Source of the DNA: Mixta mediterraneensis
GTDB taxonomy: Bacteria > Pseudomonadota > Gammaproteobacteria > Enterobacterales > Enterobacteriaceae
Direction of reading: 5' to 3'
Assembly (NCBI RefSeq): GCF_014946725.1
Contig: NZ_JACFXY010000002.1
Span: 410,962 to 474,961, forward strand
Length of the DNA stretch: 64,000 nt
Every line of letters begins with the position of its first letter. Position 1 is the stretch's first letter. The translations under genes were made by a program, and so were the position numbers. This document shows positions 1 through 9,505 of this stretch, in pieces. Below the pieces are notes generated by a model. It was not told where the DNA came from. It was given only the letters and a program-made list of their open reading frames with translations, and ran no database searches.

Positions 1-1571
1 TCGATTTTCGCACTCAGATGCCTGCGGCGTTAGCGTACCCGCTCCAGGGAAAACGCTATAACTGGGCATACGAAACCGATCCTGAACCCCATATGAACAA
101 TCGCCGTATGGAGTGTGGACGCGGTAAAGGCCTGGGCGGCTCATCGCTGATTAACGGCATGTGCTATATCCGCGCAAATGCGCTGGATCTTGATAACTGG
201 GCCGCTGAGCCTGGTCTGGAATCGTGGAGCTATCTGGATTGCCTGCCCTACTATCGTAAAGCGGAAACACGCGACATCGGACCGAATGATTATCATGGCG
301 GCGAGGGGCCTGTTTGCGTCGCGACGCCGAAAGCCGGGAATAATGTATTGTTCGAGGCGATGATCGAAGCGGGTGTCCAGGCAGGTTATCCGCGCACCGA
401 TGACCTGAACGGTTATCAACAGGAAGGCTTTGGTCCAATGGACCGTACTGTGACGCCCCAGGGCCGTCGTTCCAGCACCGCGCGCGGGTATCTCGATCAG
501 GCCAAAGGCCGTACTAACCTGAAGATTATTACCCACGCCACCACCGACCGTATTCTGTTCGAAGGCAAACGTGCCACAGGCGTAGAGTATCTGGTTGGCG
601 ACAGCCATACCGCGCAACAAGCCTATGCGCGCCGTGAAATACTGTTATGTGCGGGTGCCATCGCTTCGCCGCAAATTTTACAGCGTTCAGGTGTTGGCCC
701 GGCTAATTTGCTGAAGCAGTTTGCTATTCCGCTGGTGCATGCTCTTCCTGGCGTCGGCGAGAATCTGCAGGACCATCTGGAGATGTACTTGCAGTACGAA
801 TGTAAAGAACCGGTTTCGCTCTATCCGGCATTAAAATGGTGGAACCAGCCGAAAATCGGTGCTGAATGGATGTTTAACGGCAGTGGTGTCGGCGCGAGCA
901 ATCAGTTCGAAGCGGGTGGGTTTATTCGTAGTCGTGAAGAGTTCGCCTGGCCGAATATCCAGTACCACTTCCTGCCGGTTGCCATTAATTACAATGGTTC
1001 GAACGCGGTCGATGCGCACGGTTTTCAGTGCCATGTGGGCTCGATGCGTTCGCCAAGTCGCGGCCATGTGCGTTTAAAATCGCGCGATCCGCGACAGCAT
1101 CCGTCGATTTTGTTCAACTATATGGCGTCTGAACAGGACTGGCATGAATTCCGCGATGCGATTCGCATCACCCGTGAAATTATTCAGCAGCCTGCGCTGG
1201 ATAACTATCGAGGCCGCGAAATCAGTCCGGGTCTGGATTGCCAGACCGATGAACAACTGGATGAGTTTGTGCGTAACCATGGCGAAACGGCTTACCATCC
1301 ATGCGGCACGTGCAAAATGGGCAGCGACAGTATGGCCGTAGTGGACGGTGAGGGGCGCGTTCATGGACTGGAAGCGCTGCGTGTGGTCGATGCGTCAATT
1401 ATGCCGCTCATCATTACCGGTAACCTGAACGCCACCACCATTATGATAGGCGAAAAGATTGCTGACCGCATTCGCGGTCGCCAGCCGCTGCCGCGCAGCA
1501 CGGCGAAATACTTTGTTGCCGGTGAGACCCCCGTGCGCAAAGCGCCTCAGCGCGAAACATCAGAAGCGTAA
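1..1571 (+). CDS. betA: Choline dehydrogenase BetA (5' end outside window)
   Basis: FAD-dependent GMC oxidoreductase that oxidises choline to betaine aldehyde for osmoprotectant synthesis. The reading frame is open from base 3 and lacks about 42 N-terminal residues (the Rossmann GxGxxG segment) of the usual ~556. Both GMC signatures are visible ([15 protein letters not shown] and [15 protein letters not shown]), as are the C-terminal catalytic His ([10 protein letters not shown]) and Asn (GNLNATT) segments. Similarity to Escherichia BetA is nearly continuous. The rest of a bet cluster would lie left of the window. A strong terminator follows 20 bp after the stop, so this is the last gene of its unit. 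Confidence 0.97.
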   Translation, partial: DFRTQMPAALAYPLQGKRYNWAYETDPEPHMNNRRMECGRGKGLGGSSLINGMCYIRANALDLDNWAAEPGLESWSYLDCLPYYRKAETRDIGPNDYHGGEGPVCVATPKAGNNVLFEAMIEAGVQAGYPRTDDLNGYQQEGFGPMDRTVTPQGRRSSTARGYLDQAKGRTNLKIITHATTDRILFEGKRATGVEYLVGDSHTAQQAYARREILLCAGAIASPQILQRSGVGPANLLKQFAIPLVHALPGVGENLQDHLEMYLQYECKEPVSLYPALKWWNQPKIGAEWMFNGSGVGASNQFEAGGFIRSREEFAWPNIQYHFLPVAINYNGSNAVDAHGFQCHVGSMRSPSRGHVRLKSRDPRQHPSILFNYMASEQDWHEFRDAIRITREIIQQPALDNYRGREISPGLDCQTDEQLDEFVRNHGETAYHPCGTCKMGSDSMAVVDGEGRVHGLEALRVVDASIMPLIITGNLNATTIMIGEKIADRIRGRQPLPRSTAKYFVAGETPVRKAPQRETSEA

Positions 1572-1590
1572 CGTTACCTGAATTAAATAA

Positions 1591-1621
1591 GCGCCAACAG
1601 CAAGACTGCTGGCGTTTTTTC
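1591..1621 (+). terminator. Rho-independent terminator after betA
   Basis: A GC-rich hairpin (CGCCAACAG / CTGCTGGCG, one mismatch) is followed by six T residues just after the betA stop. Confidence 0.85.
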
Positions 1622-1824
1622 ATCCTGCTCTGCTTTATTCGACCGTCCCTGTAGCTGGCCTGCTCTGAGCGTCCTTAGAAATTTTCAGAGACAATAAATT
1701 ACTCACCTCTTTTATCTGAAAAACAAGGGTATTTTGCCAAAAAAGCCGGGGGTTTCCGGTTTTCGGCTGCAAATTGTCAGTTTTTTATACGCTTGTTTGA
1801 CAATCATTTACAGAGGGACGCACA

Positions 1825-4148
1825 GTGATATCAACATGGGTTCGTTTATGGCCAACGCTTAGCGGTATTCTGGTTAGCCTGTCTGGACTGGCTTATCTGA
1901 TACTCGGCGGCTGGCTGGCATTTGGCTTTATCTGCTCACCTTCCTGATCGTGGTGATTTGGTCATTAGCCGAAGTGGGACTAGATGGCTGGCAGCTGCTG
2001 CCTCGTCTGCTTGCACTGGCAATCCTTGGCATCTGGTTGTGTATGCCCTGGGTGGTGCGTCCTGTTGTCGCCGTGCCTGCGCAACGCCGTGCAACTCTGG
2101 GTGCCGGGTTTATTTATCTCCTCGCTATCGTTGGCATTCTGTATAGCGGCTGGCAGGTCACTGACGCGCGCTTCGTTCATCATCAGCCCTTCCCCGCTAC
2201 GCAAACCGGGCAAAACAGCGCCACACCCGATAATGATAATGACTGGAAGCATTATGGCCGCACGGCCGCCGGACAACGATTCTCACCGCTAACGCAAATC
2301 ACGCCGCAAAACGTCAGTAAGCTGAAACCCGCGTGGCGTTATGACACGGGTGATGTTATGCGTAAAGGTGAAGACAAAGCCGGACGCGAATTCAGTTTTG
2401 AAGTCACTCCGATCAAAGTCGGCAATAGCCTGTATATCTGTACGCCCCACCGTGCCGTGATTGCATTGGATGCGACCAGCGGAAAACAGCGCTGGAAGTT
2501 TGAACCGAAAGCAAACACCTCGGCCAATGAATACCTTGCCTGTCGTGGCGTAGCGTGGAGTCAGGTTGAAAGTGACGCTACCTGCCCGGAAAAAATTATC
2601 ACTACCACGGCGGATGCGCGCATGGTGGCGCTGAATGCCCGTACCGGTAAACCTTGTGAGTCCTTTGGCGATCATGGTTATGTCAGCCTGACCGACCATA
2701 TGGGCGACGTGCCACCTGGTTTCCACTACATCACTTCGCAGCCTATGTTGATGGATGGACGCATTGTGTTAGGAGGCTGGATTTACGATAACCAAACCAC
2801 CGGGGAACCGTCGGGCGTGATCCGTGCTTATGATGAAAAAACCGGTAAACTGAGCTGGGAATGGGATATGGGTAGAAATCCAGCCAATGCGCCATTAAAG
2901 CCGGGTGAAACCTATACGCGCGGAACCCCAAATGGCTGGGGAACTTACACTGCCGATGCGAAGCTGGGTTTGATCTATATCCCGCTAGGCAATGCAACGC
3001 CAGACTATTACGGTGCCGGCAGACGTCCTTTCGACGAGAAATATTCCAGCGCGATTGTGGCGCTCGATATTCACAGCGGTGAAGAAAAGTGGCATTTCCA
3101 GACGGTGCATCAAGGGGTCTGGGACTTTGACTTGCCGATCGGCCCAACCTTAGTAGATTTGCCCTCATCGAATGGCAGCACTATTCCTGCGCTGGTGCAA
3201 ACGACTAAAATGGGACAGATTTTTATGCTGGATCGCCGTACCGGTAAGCCGCTGGCGCAGGTAAATGAAAAACCGGTGCCGTCATCGCCTTCGCTACCCG
3301 GTGAGCGTCTTTCGCCCACCCAACCGGATTCCGTTGGAATGCCGGATCTTGGCCCTCCGGTGTTAAAAGCCAGCGAGACCTGGGGCGCGACGCCTTTTGA
3401 TCAGCTGTTGTGCCGCATTCAGTTCCATCGTTATCGCTATCAAGGCAATTTCACGCCGCCAGCAGCCGGAACGTCCATTGCTTACCCCGCCTTTGATGGC
3501 GTGATGGACTGGTATGGTGCGTCAGTCGATCCACGCCATAACGTGATGATCGCCAATACCAGCTATATTCCTTTCACCATGCAAGTGATGAAAAGCGATG
3601 AAGCCATCAAGCAAGGGCTGATGCAGAAATGGGCTGGCTGGGCCAGCGGGCAACCCTATCCAAAACCAAAAGAGTTTGCGGTAGGTCCGCAATATGGCAC
3701 CCCTTGGGCAGCGGTAGTCAAACCGTGGCTTGGCGTATTAGGCGCGCCGTGTAGCATGCCGCCATGGGGCAAAATTTACGCTATCGATCTGACCAGTCGC
3801 AAAGTGATTTGGGAGCGTCCGGCTGGCACCACGCGCGACATGAATATTTTTGGTACCCATACCAACGCACCGCTGCCTACCGGTATCTTTATGATGGGTG
3901 GCAACGTCATTACGCAAGGCGGGCTGATTTTCAGGGGCGCAACCGCCGATGATTACCTGCGCGCGTATGACGAAACCAGCGGACGAGAACTGTGGCGCAC
4001 CCGTTTACCGGCTGGCGGACAGGCTACGCCAATGACTTACATGGGGGAAGATGGGCGGCAATATGTCGTTATCGCCGCCGGTGGTCACGGCGGGCTGGGT
4101 ACCCGCTCGGGTGATTCTCTGATGGCCTATGCGCTTCCTGCACATTAA
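1825..4148 (+). pseudogene. gcd: Membrane-bound PQQ glucose dehydrogenase, disrupted near its N-terminus
   Basis: Quinoprotein glucose dehydrogenase oxidises glucose to gluconate in the periplasm and feeds ubiquinone. Reading from a GTG at 1825 (upstream GAGGG) gives a normal first membrane segment (SGLAYLILGGWLAF) and then a stop after about 40 codons. The rest continues in another frame from about 1923 to 4148. It begins at what aligns with the third membrane segment (WLYLLTFLIVVIWSLAEVG), so roughly 29 codons containing the second segment are missing and the frame is shifted. The eight-bladed PQQ domain is intact, with the VHQGVWDFDLP aspartate region, a lysine in TTKMGQIFMLDRR and PAGGQATPMTY near the end. 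Re-initiation at GTG 1950 could yield about 732 residues, but the membrane anchor would be defective. Function is probably lost. Confidence 0.85.
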
Positions 4149-4159
4149 TTCATTCTTTC

Positions 4160-4188
4160 AGGGCTGCGGTGCTTGCAGCCCTTTTTAT
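4160..4188 (+). terminator. Terminator after gcd
   Basis: Perfect 7-bp stem GGGCTGC / GCAGCCC followed by five T residues, 13 bp after the gcd stop. Confidence 0.85.
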
Positions 4189-4310
4189 TAATAGCCTGAG
4201 CCTGGTTATTACTCATAATTCATATGCAGTAAAAGTTTTTAATGCATTAATTATTTGCATAAAGCAACTGTCGCTTCCAGGCTTAAACAGTATCTAAATA
4301 AGGAGGCGTT

Positions 4311-4637
4311 ATGCCTGAACAATATCGCAATTGTATTGAAGCCTGCTATTTGTGTGCCGCTGCCTGTGATAACTGTGCAGCCTCTTGTCTGAAAGAAGAA
4401 GATCTGGAAATGATGCGCGACTGTATCCGTCTGGATATGCAGTGCGCCAATATATGTCGCCTGAGCGCGCAATTTATGGCGCTGGATAGTCAGTCAGCGA
4501 AAGACTTATGCGCGATTTGTGCCGATATATGTCGGCAATGTGGTGAAGAGTGTGGGAAACATCAGCATGATCATTGCCAGAAATGTTCTAAAGCCTGTCT
4601 GCATTGTGCAGAAGCTTGTCAAAAAATGGCCGCATAA
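4311..4637 (+). CDS. Cysteine-rich four-helix-bundle copper-binding protein (Csp3/DUF326 type)
   Basis: This 108-residue protein contains 19 cysteines in repeating CxxxC and CxxC patterns along amphipathic helices (for example CIEACYLCAAACDNCAASC). That is the layout of the copper-storage Csp family, whose four-helix bundles fill their core with Cu(I). There is no signal peptide, which fits the cytosolic Csp3 subgroup rather than the exported Csp1. A near-consensus AAGGAGG lies 6 bp before the ATG. It has its own terminator and no copper-export gene beside it, so it looks monocistronic. The copper role is inferred from the family; no metal-responsive promoter was identified. Confidence 0.88.
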   Translation: MPEQYRNCIEACYLCAAACDNCAASCLKEEDLEMMRDCIRLDMQCANICRLSAQFMALDSQSAKDLCAICADICRQCGEECGKHQHDHCQKCSKACLHCAEACQKMAA

Positions 4638-4643
4638 AGTGAA

Positions 4644-4673
4644 AAACAACCGCCTGTCAGGCGGTTGTTTTTC
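4644..4673 (+). terminator. Terminator after the copper-binding gene
   Basis: Ten-bp perfect stem AACAACCGCC / GGCGGTTGTT with a TGTCA loop and a T tract; the upstream A run lets it also serve the minus strand. Confidence 0.9.
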
Positions 4674-4715
4674 CTGCGTTAAGGAAAGGTACAATCCTAA
4701 ACGAAGGGGCGACTA

Positions 4716-5045
4716 TCAAGTGGTTTTTGTTTCAAATGGACCTGCATCACCTGTATTCAAAACGTCATTCTCGCGGGCAATAAGTTGAGAAACTTTAACC
4801 ATATCCTCGAACTCTTGCAGCAGTAATTCTGTTTCAGCCTGGCAAGGATCGTTTAGATCAACTCGCACGGAGTTGATTGCTTTATTCACACTGCCAATGA
4901 GTTCATTAATTCCACCGCTTTGACCGATGGTAAAAAGCAACGCACTCATCATTAACGATTGCGCTTCTACCCGAGCGGCTAGCTGTTTTGCCTGAGCGTC
5001 CATCTTTGAAATCTTAGCGAGCATACTCAGTATGACATTATTCAT
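4716..5045 (-). CDS. iraP: IraP-like anti-adaptor protein
   Basis: Small protein (109 residues) resembling IraP, which binds the response regulator RssB and so protects the stress sigma factor RpoS from ClpXP. The similarity lies in the first 60 residues: a short helical start, a heptad-like segment (AKQLAARVEAQSLMMSALL) and the following helix. The C-terminal 40 residues are longer than in Escherichia IraP (86 residues) and diverge. I chose the ATG at 5045 because an AGGAGG lies 4 bp before it; the longer frame from 5060 would translate that ribosome site. Assignment rests on pattern similarity over a short protein and is moderate. Confidence 0.6.
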   Translation of the reverse strand: MNNVILSMLAKISKMDAQAKQLAARVEAQSLMMSALLFTIGQSGGINELIGSVNKAINSVRVDLNDPCQAETELLLQEFEDMVKVSQLIARENDVLNTGDAGPFETKTT

Positions 5046-5254
5046 CTGACCTCCTGGCATTTATTCAGAAAAACAATGGGCGCTTAGCGCTGAATATACT
5101 CAGCATACCTGAAAAGGCGATTAATATGCTACATGAACAGCTCACCCTCCGACTTATCTGAATATTACCGGGCGCTTAATTTTCCAGCCGTTATTAAACA
5201 GGGCATTTTAATCATCACAATAAATAAAGGATGTTCGATGTTTACCTTTTCGCT

Positions 5255-6841
5255 TTACGCTACGCCTAACGCTGTTTTGACTTCATTGGCAATTTTTTCT
5301 ACCTGCGGGCCATAAATTACCTGCACATCATTATCACTGACGCGATTAACGCCATTAGCGCCTGTGCTCATTAAGGTTTGATCGACTACTTCTTTCATGT
5401 CTTTGACGCGCACGCGTAAGCGGGTAAAGCAGCAGTCAACATCCTCAATATTAGCCTGCCCGCCTAACCCGCTGATGATTACCTGCGTCCGTTCATCGGC
5501 GGCAACCGCCTGTGGCTTTTCATCCCCGGATTCGCGTCCCGGCGTTTCGACGTTCATGCGGGTAATAACAAAACGGAAAGCGTAATAATAGAGCGGCGCA
5601 TACAGGCCCCCGAGCACCAGTGTCCACCACCAGTGGGTTTTGCTGCCGCCGAGAATACCAAACACGATCAAGTCGATTGCGCCACCCTGCACGTTGCCGA
5701 TCATCAGATGCAGCATCGACATCAACATAAACGACAGGCCCGTCAGAAAAGCATGTAATAAATAGAGTACCGGTGAGACGAAGATGAAGCAGAACTCCAG
5801 CGGTTCGGTGATGCCTGTGGTAAACGAAGTTAATGCGCCTGCCATCACCAGCGCTTTGACGCGCTGTTTATGTTCCGGTCGCGCGGTGTGATAAATCGCC
5901 AGCGCTGCCGCCGGTAAACCAAACATCATCACAGGAATCTTGCCTTGTGCCAGAAATTGTGTGGCAGCGCGCAGGGTGTTATCCGGGATCATGCCTGGAT
6001 TGGTTAATGAGGTATTAAAGATATTGAGCGCGCCGACAATACTTTGTCCATCGACCGTTGCCATGCCGCCAATCGGGGTGAAACGCACCGTTTCATTCAG
6101 AATATGGTGCAAACCGGTGGGAATTAAGATGCGCTCGAAGGCGCCGAGTAAGAACGCGCCGTATTGACCGCTTTTGCCAATCATCTGCCCGATCCAGGCA
6201 ATACCTTCCCCAATTGTTGGCCAGATTAGCGCCAGTAATACTCCAATCAACGGCAGACAGACAACGGTCACAATCGGCACGAAGCGACGGCCGCCAAAGA
6301 AGCTGATCGCCGTCGGTAATTGTTGGGTATAAAAACGATTGTGCAGCGCGACGGTGAAAAGACCCGCAATCACCCCGCCGAGAACGCTCATGTTGTACGT
6401 AAAAACGCCAAGCATCTCGATATACTCAGCCGACGTCATCATTGCCGTGGTTTGATCCATGCCTGCCTGCTGTAGCGCGTCCGGCGTAGTGGTAGCAGCG
6501 GTTAGGCCTTTTGCCGCCAGAGTGGCATTGATACCCACGTTCATGGCCAGATAACCAATCACCGCAGCAAAAGCGGCGGTGGGTTTTTCTGCCTTAGCTA
6601 ACCCGATGGCGCTGGCAACTGCAAAAAATACCGGCAAATTGGCAAACAGCGCGCCAGCCACTTTGCGAATAAAGCCAATGATTAACTGTGGCACCTGCAT
6701 CTGTGCAAACGCATCGCCGGTGATCGCCGGGTTCTGCATCGCCGCGGCCAGGCCGAGAAATATCCCCGCAGCGGCAATGACAGAGATTGGCATCATCAAC
6801 GCTTTGCCAAAAGCATGAATCTGGCTGGTGAGCTGTTTCAT
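5255..6841 (-). CDS. PTS permease EIIBC of the glucose/glucoside family
   Basis: Inner-membrane sugar phosphotransferase component of 528 residues. Residues 1 to about 410 form the hydrophobic EIIC domain with the substrate-region motifs GLHHILNETVRF and TGITEPLEF. About 440-528 form EIIB with its phosphorylation cysteine in CFTRLRV (about residue 471). No EIIA domain is fused, so a general EIIA such as Crr is needed. It resembles MalX/PtsG/AglA-type permeases; the sugar cannot be deduced. It is divergent from the YdeP-type gene, and the shared 246-bp region holds a CRP-like site, as expected for a catabolite-controlled sugar transporter. No hydrolase neighbour hints at a disaccharide. Confidence 0.88.
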   Translation of the reverse strand: MKQLTSQIHAFGKALMMPISVIAAAGIFLGLAAAMQNPAITGDAFAQMQVPQLIIGFIRKVAGALFANLPVFFAVASAIGLAKAEKPTAAFAAVIGYLAMNVGINATLAAKGLTAATTTPDALQQAGMDQTTAMMTSAEYIEMLGVFTYNMSVLGGVIAGLFTVALHNRFYTQQLPTAISFFGGRRFVPIVTVVCLPLIGVLLALIWPTIGEGIAWIGQMIGKSGQYGAFLLGAFERILIPTGLHHILNETVRFTPIGGMATVDGQSIVGALNIFNTSLTNPGMIPDNTLRAATQFLAQGKIPVMMFGLPAAALAIYHTARPEHKQRVKALVMAGALTSFTTGITEPLEFCFIFVSPVLYLLHAFLTGLSFMLMSMLHLMIGNVQGGAIDLIVFGILGGSKTHWWWTLVLGGLYAPLYYYAFRFVITRMNVETPGRESGDEKPQAVAADERTQVIISGLGGQANIEDVDCCFTRLRVRVKDMKEVVDQTLMSTGANGVNRVSDNDVQVIYGPQVEKIANEVKTALGVA

Positions 6842-6926
6842 GGTGTCGCGCCCTTTTCTGTGGTGAAAAAACAGTATTAGCGCGATGTTGAAAGTTCACC
6901 CGTCATCGCCGGGTTAATCACCCGTA

Positions 6927-6948
6927 AAATTTGACCACTATCACATTT
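6927..6948. promoter_or_regulatory. Putative CRP-cAMP site
   Basis: TTTGA-N6-TCACA centred near 6937, with A/T-rich flanks on both sides; it matches the CRP consensus TGTGA-N6-TCACA at 9 of 10 core bases. It lies about 90 bp upstream of the PTS start and 140 bp upstream of the divergent oxidoreductase gene. Confidence 0.55.
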
Positions 6949-7087
6949 GAATCCCATGCACGATAAACAGCAACTATCACACCATTAAGTCAATCAATTA
7001 GACAACTTTTCCTGCGAGCTGCACACTTCCCTTTACTATTAAGCCATATCCCAATAACAAACTTCCTACAATATATAAGCCTGCACT

Positions 7088-9391
7088 ATGAAATTTAAAC
7101 GCAAAATCAAACCTTACCGCGCGGCTGCGGGCGGTTGGGGTTCACTGGAAGCCACCACGCGTTTCGTCTTTGACAGCAAAGCTGCACTGAAAAATATGCG
7201 TAACCTGCTGCGCATGAACAAAGCACGCGGTTTTGATTGTCCAGGCTGTGCATGGGGTGATGACAATAAAAGTACCTTCAGCTTCTGTGAGAACGGGGCA
7301 AAAGCCGTGACCTGGGAAGCGACGCGTCGTGTGGTTGATGGTGAATTTTTCGCTAAGCACAGCGTGACCACGCTGTATGCGCAAAGCGATTATTTTCTTG
7401 AATATCAAGGACGTTTAACCCAGCCGCTGCGCTATAACGCCAAAAGCGATCACTACGAACCTGTTAGCTGGGACGACGCCTTTGCGCTGATCGCGCGTCA
7501 CATCAAAGCGATGGATAATCCTGACCAGATAGAGCTGTATACTTCCGGACGCGCCAGTAATGAAGCCTCCTGGCTGTATCAACTGTTTGGTCGTCTGCTG
7601 GGCACCAATAATTTTCCTGACTGTTCAAACATGTGTCACGAAGCCAGCGGCACCGGCCTGAAGCGCAGTATTGGCGTAGGCAAAGGCACTATTCGTCTGG
7701 ACGATTTTGATCATGCCGACGCGATTTTCGTCTTTGGTCAGAATCCCGGCACTAATCATCCGCGTATGCTGCATAGCTTGCGCCATGCCGCCGATCACGG
7801 GGCAAAAATTGTCACGTTTAATACCCTGCGCGAGCGTGGCCTTGAACGTTTTGCCGATCCGCAGAAACCTCTGGAAATTGTCACATCAATGGCGGGCACC
7901 ATCAGCTCGGCCTATTACCAGCCGAATCTGGGCGGGGATATGGCGGCGATCCGCGGCATGGTGAAAACGCTGCTGGAAACCCATCGCGCCCGACTGGCGG
8001 CGGGTGAAAGCGGGCTGTTTGACCAGGCTTTTCTGAATGCAAAAACGCAGGGCGTGGACGCTTATCTTGATGCGGTAGATACCACCGACTGGGCGCATAT
8101 CGTGGCGCAATCTGGTTTGAGTGAAGCGCAAATCCGCGAAGCTGCCGCTATCTACCAAAGCGCCGACCGAGTAATTTGTACCTGGGCCATGGGCATTACT
8201 CAGCACAAACATTCGGTCGATACGGTGCGTGAAATCGTTAACCTGCAGCTGCTGTTTGGTCAACTGGGCAAGAAAGGGGCTGGCCTGTGTCCGGTTCGCG
8301 GTCACAGTAATGTACAGGGCAACCGTACTATGGGGATCGATGAGAAACCTGGCAAAGCGTTCCTTGATGCGCTGGGTACGCATTTCGGTTTTGAGCCTCC
8401 GCGGGCGCCCGGCCATAACACCGTTGAAGCTTTAAACGCCATGCTACGCAATGAGGTTAACGTGCTGATTGCGCTTGGCGGCAATCTCGCGGCGGCCGCG
8501 CCGGACTCACCGCGTACCGAAACGGCATTATCGCGTTGTGGTTTAACCGTGCATATCAGTACCAAACTGAACCGTAGTCATCTGGTGCCGGGTCAGGAAA
8601 GTTTAATTCTGCCCACTCTGGGCCGCACTGAGCGTGATGAACAGGCGACAGGAAACCAGTTTATTACCGTCGAGGACTCCTTCAGCATGGTCCACGCCTC
8701 AGAAGGTATTGGTATTCCTCTGGCAGAGACGCAGCGCTCAGAAACCGCGATTGTGGCAGGAATTGCCCATGCTGTTTTGGGTGACGATAAAGTCAAATGG
8801 CGGGATCTGGCTGCTGACTACAATCTGATCCGCGATCATATTGCTGCCACTCTTCCCGGTTTCGCCAACTTTAATGAGAAATGCGACCAGCCAGGCGGCT
8901 TCTATCTCGGCAATGCGGCGGCTGAGCTGCGTTTTAACACGCCTTCGGAAAAAGCGGAGTTTAGCGCTGCTTCGCTGCCAACCTCGTTATTTCCAGACCT
9001 GGATACCGAGGTGCCATTTACTCTGCAAACCCTGCGCTCGCATGACCAATATAACACCACTATTTACGGGCTCGACGATCGCTATCGCGGCGTTTACGGT
9101 CAACGTGAAGTGGTGTTTATCAATCCGGATGACATGGCAGCGCTAGGGTTTAGTGAGGGGCAGCGGGTTGATATTGAAACGCTGTGGAATGATGGTATAA
9201 CCCGCTGTGTCAGCGGCTTCAGGCTGGTTCCGTACAATATTCCGCGCGGTAATCTCGCGGCTTATTATCCTGAAACCAACCCGCTGGTTCCGCTGAACAG
9301 CTTTGGTGACGACAGCGGTACGCCAACCTCGAAATCAGTACCTGTCAGGCTGGAACCGACCCAGGCTTTGCCCGATCAACGTATTGCCTAA
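7088..9391 (+). CDS. ydeP: YdeP/FdhF-family molybdopterin oxidoreductase
   Basis: 767-residue protein related throughout to Escherichia YdeP (759 residues), a formate-dehydrogenase-like molybdenum enzyme linked to acid resistance. Its physiological substrate is unknown. The N-terminus carries a cysteine group at about 51, 54 and 67 (CPGCAW and CENGAKA), one fewer than the four of classical FdhF iron-sulfur sites, as in YdeP. Cys183 in SNMCHEASGTG sits where FdhF has its selenocysteine or cysteine molybdenum ligand. Cofactor-binding segments GHNP-like GQNPGTNHPRM and RGHSNVQGNRTMG are present. No good ribosome site precedes ATG 7088, so the start is by homology. It is monocistronic, with its own terminator. 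Confidence 0.9.
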   Translation: MKFKRKIKPYRAAAGGWGSLEATTRFVFDSKAALKNMRNLLRMNKARGFDCPGCAWGDDNKSTFSFCENGAKAVTWEATRRVVDGEFFAKHSVTTLYAQSDYFLEYQGRLTQPLRYNAKSDHYEPVSWDDAFALIARHIKAMDNPDQIELYTSGRASNEASWLYQLFGRLLGTNNFPDCSNMCHEASGTGLKRSIGVGKGTIRLDDFDHADAIFVFGQNPGTNHPRMLHSLRHAADHGAKIVTFNTLRERGLERFADPQKPLEIVTSMAGTISSAYYQPNLGGDMAAIRGMVKTLLETHRARLAAGESGLFDQAFLNAKTQGVDAYLDAVDTTDWAHIVAQSGLSEAQIREAAAIYQSADRVICTWAMGITQHKHSVDTVREIVNLQLLFGQLGKKGAGLCPVRGHSNVQGNRTMGIDEKPGKAFLDALGTHFGFEPPRAPGHNTVEALNAMLRNEVNVLIALGGNLAAAAPDSPRTETALSRCGLTVHISTKLNRSHLVPGQESLILPTLGRTERDEQATGNQFITVEDSFSMVHASEGIGIPLAETQRSETAIVAGIAHAVLGDDKVKWRDLAADYNLIRDHIAATLPGFANFNEKCDQPGGFYLGNAAAELRFNTPSEKAEFSAASLPTSLFPDLDTEVPFTLQTLRSHDQYNTTIYGLDDRYRGVYGQREVVFINPDDMAALGFSEGQRVDIETLWNDGITRCVSGFRLVPYNIPRGNLAAYYPETNPLVPLNSFGDDSGTPTSKSVPVRLEPTQALPDQRIA

Positions 9392-9410
9392 AAACCTTGT
9401 TATACTCTTG

Positions 9411-9438
9411 TTAAAAAGCCGGTCTAACCGGCTTTTTG
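9411..9438 (+). terminator. Terminator after ydeP
   Basis: Hairpin AAAAAGCCGGT / ACCGGCTTTTT with a short loop and T tract, 20 bp after the stop. Confidence 0.9.
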
Positions 9439-9505
9439 CCTTGCCGCGCGGCGTCGATTCGCGTAAAACTGTCAGCCGCTCTTAGGCCACGAAACTAAAA
9501 AAATT

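Noticed and set aside
9396..9415. TATACT near the ydeP stop as an rnb promoter
   Set aside because: No -35 at suitable distance and it lies upstream of the ydeP terminator hairpin.
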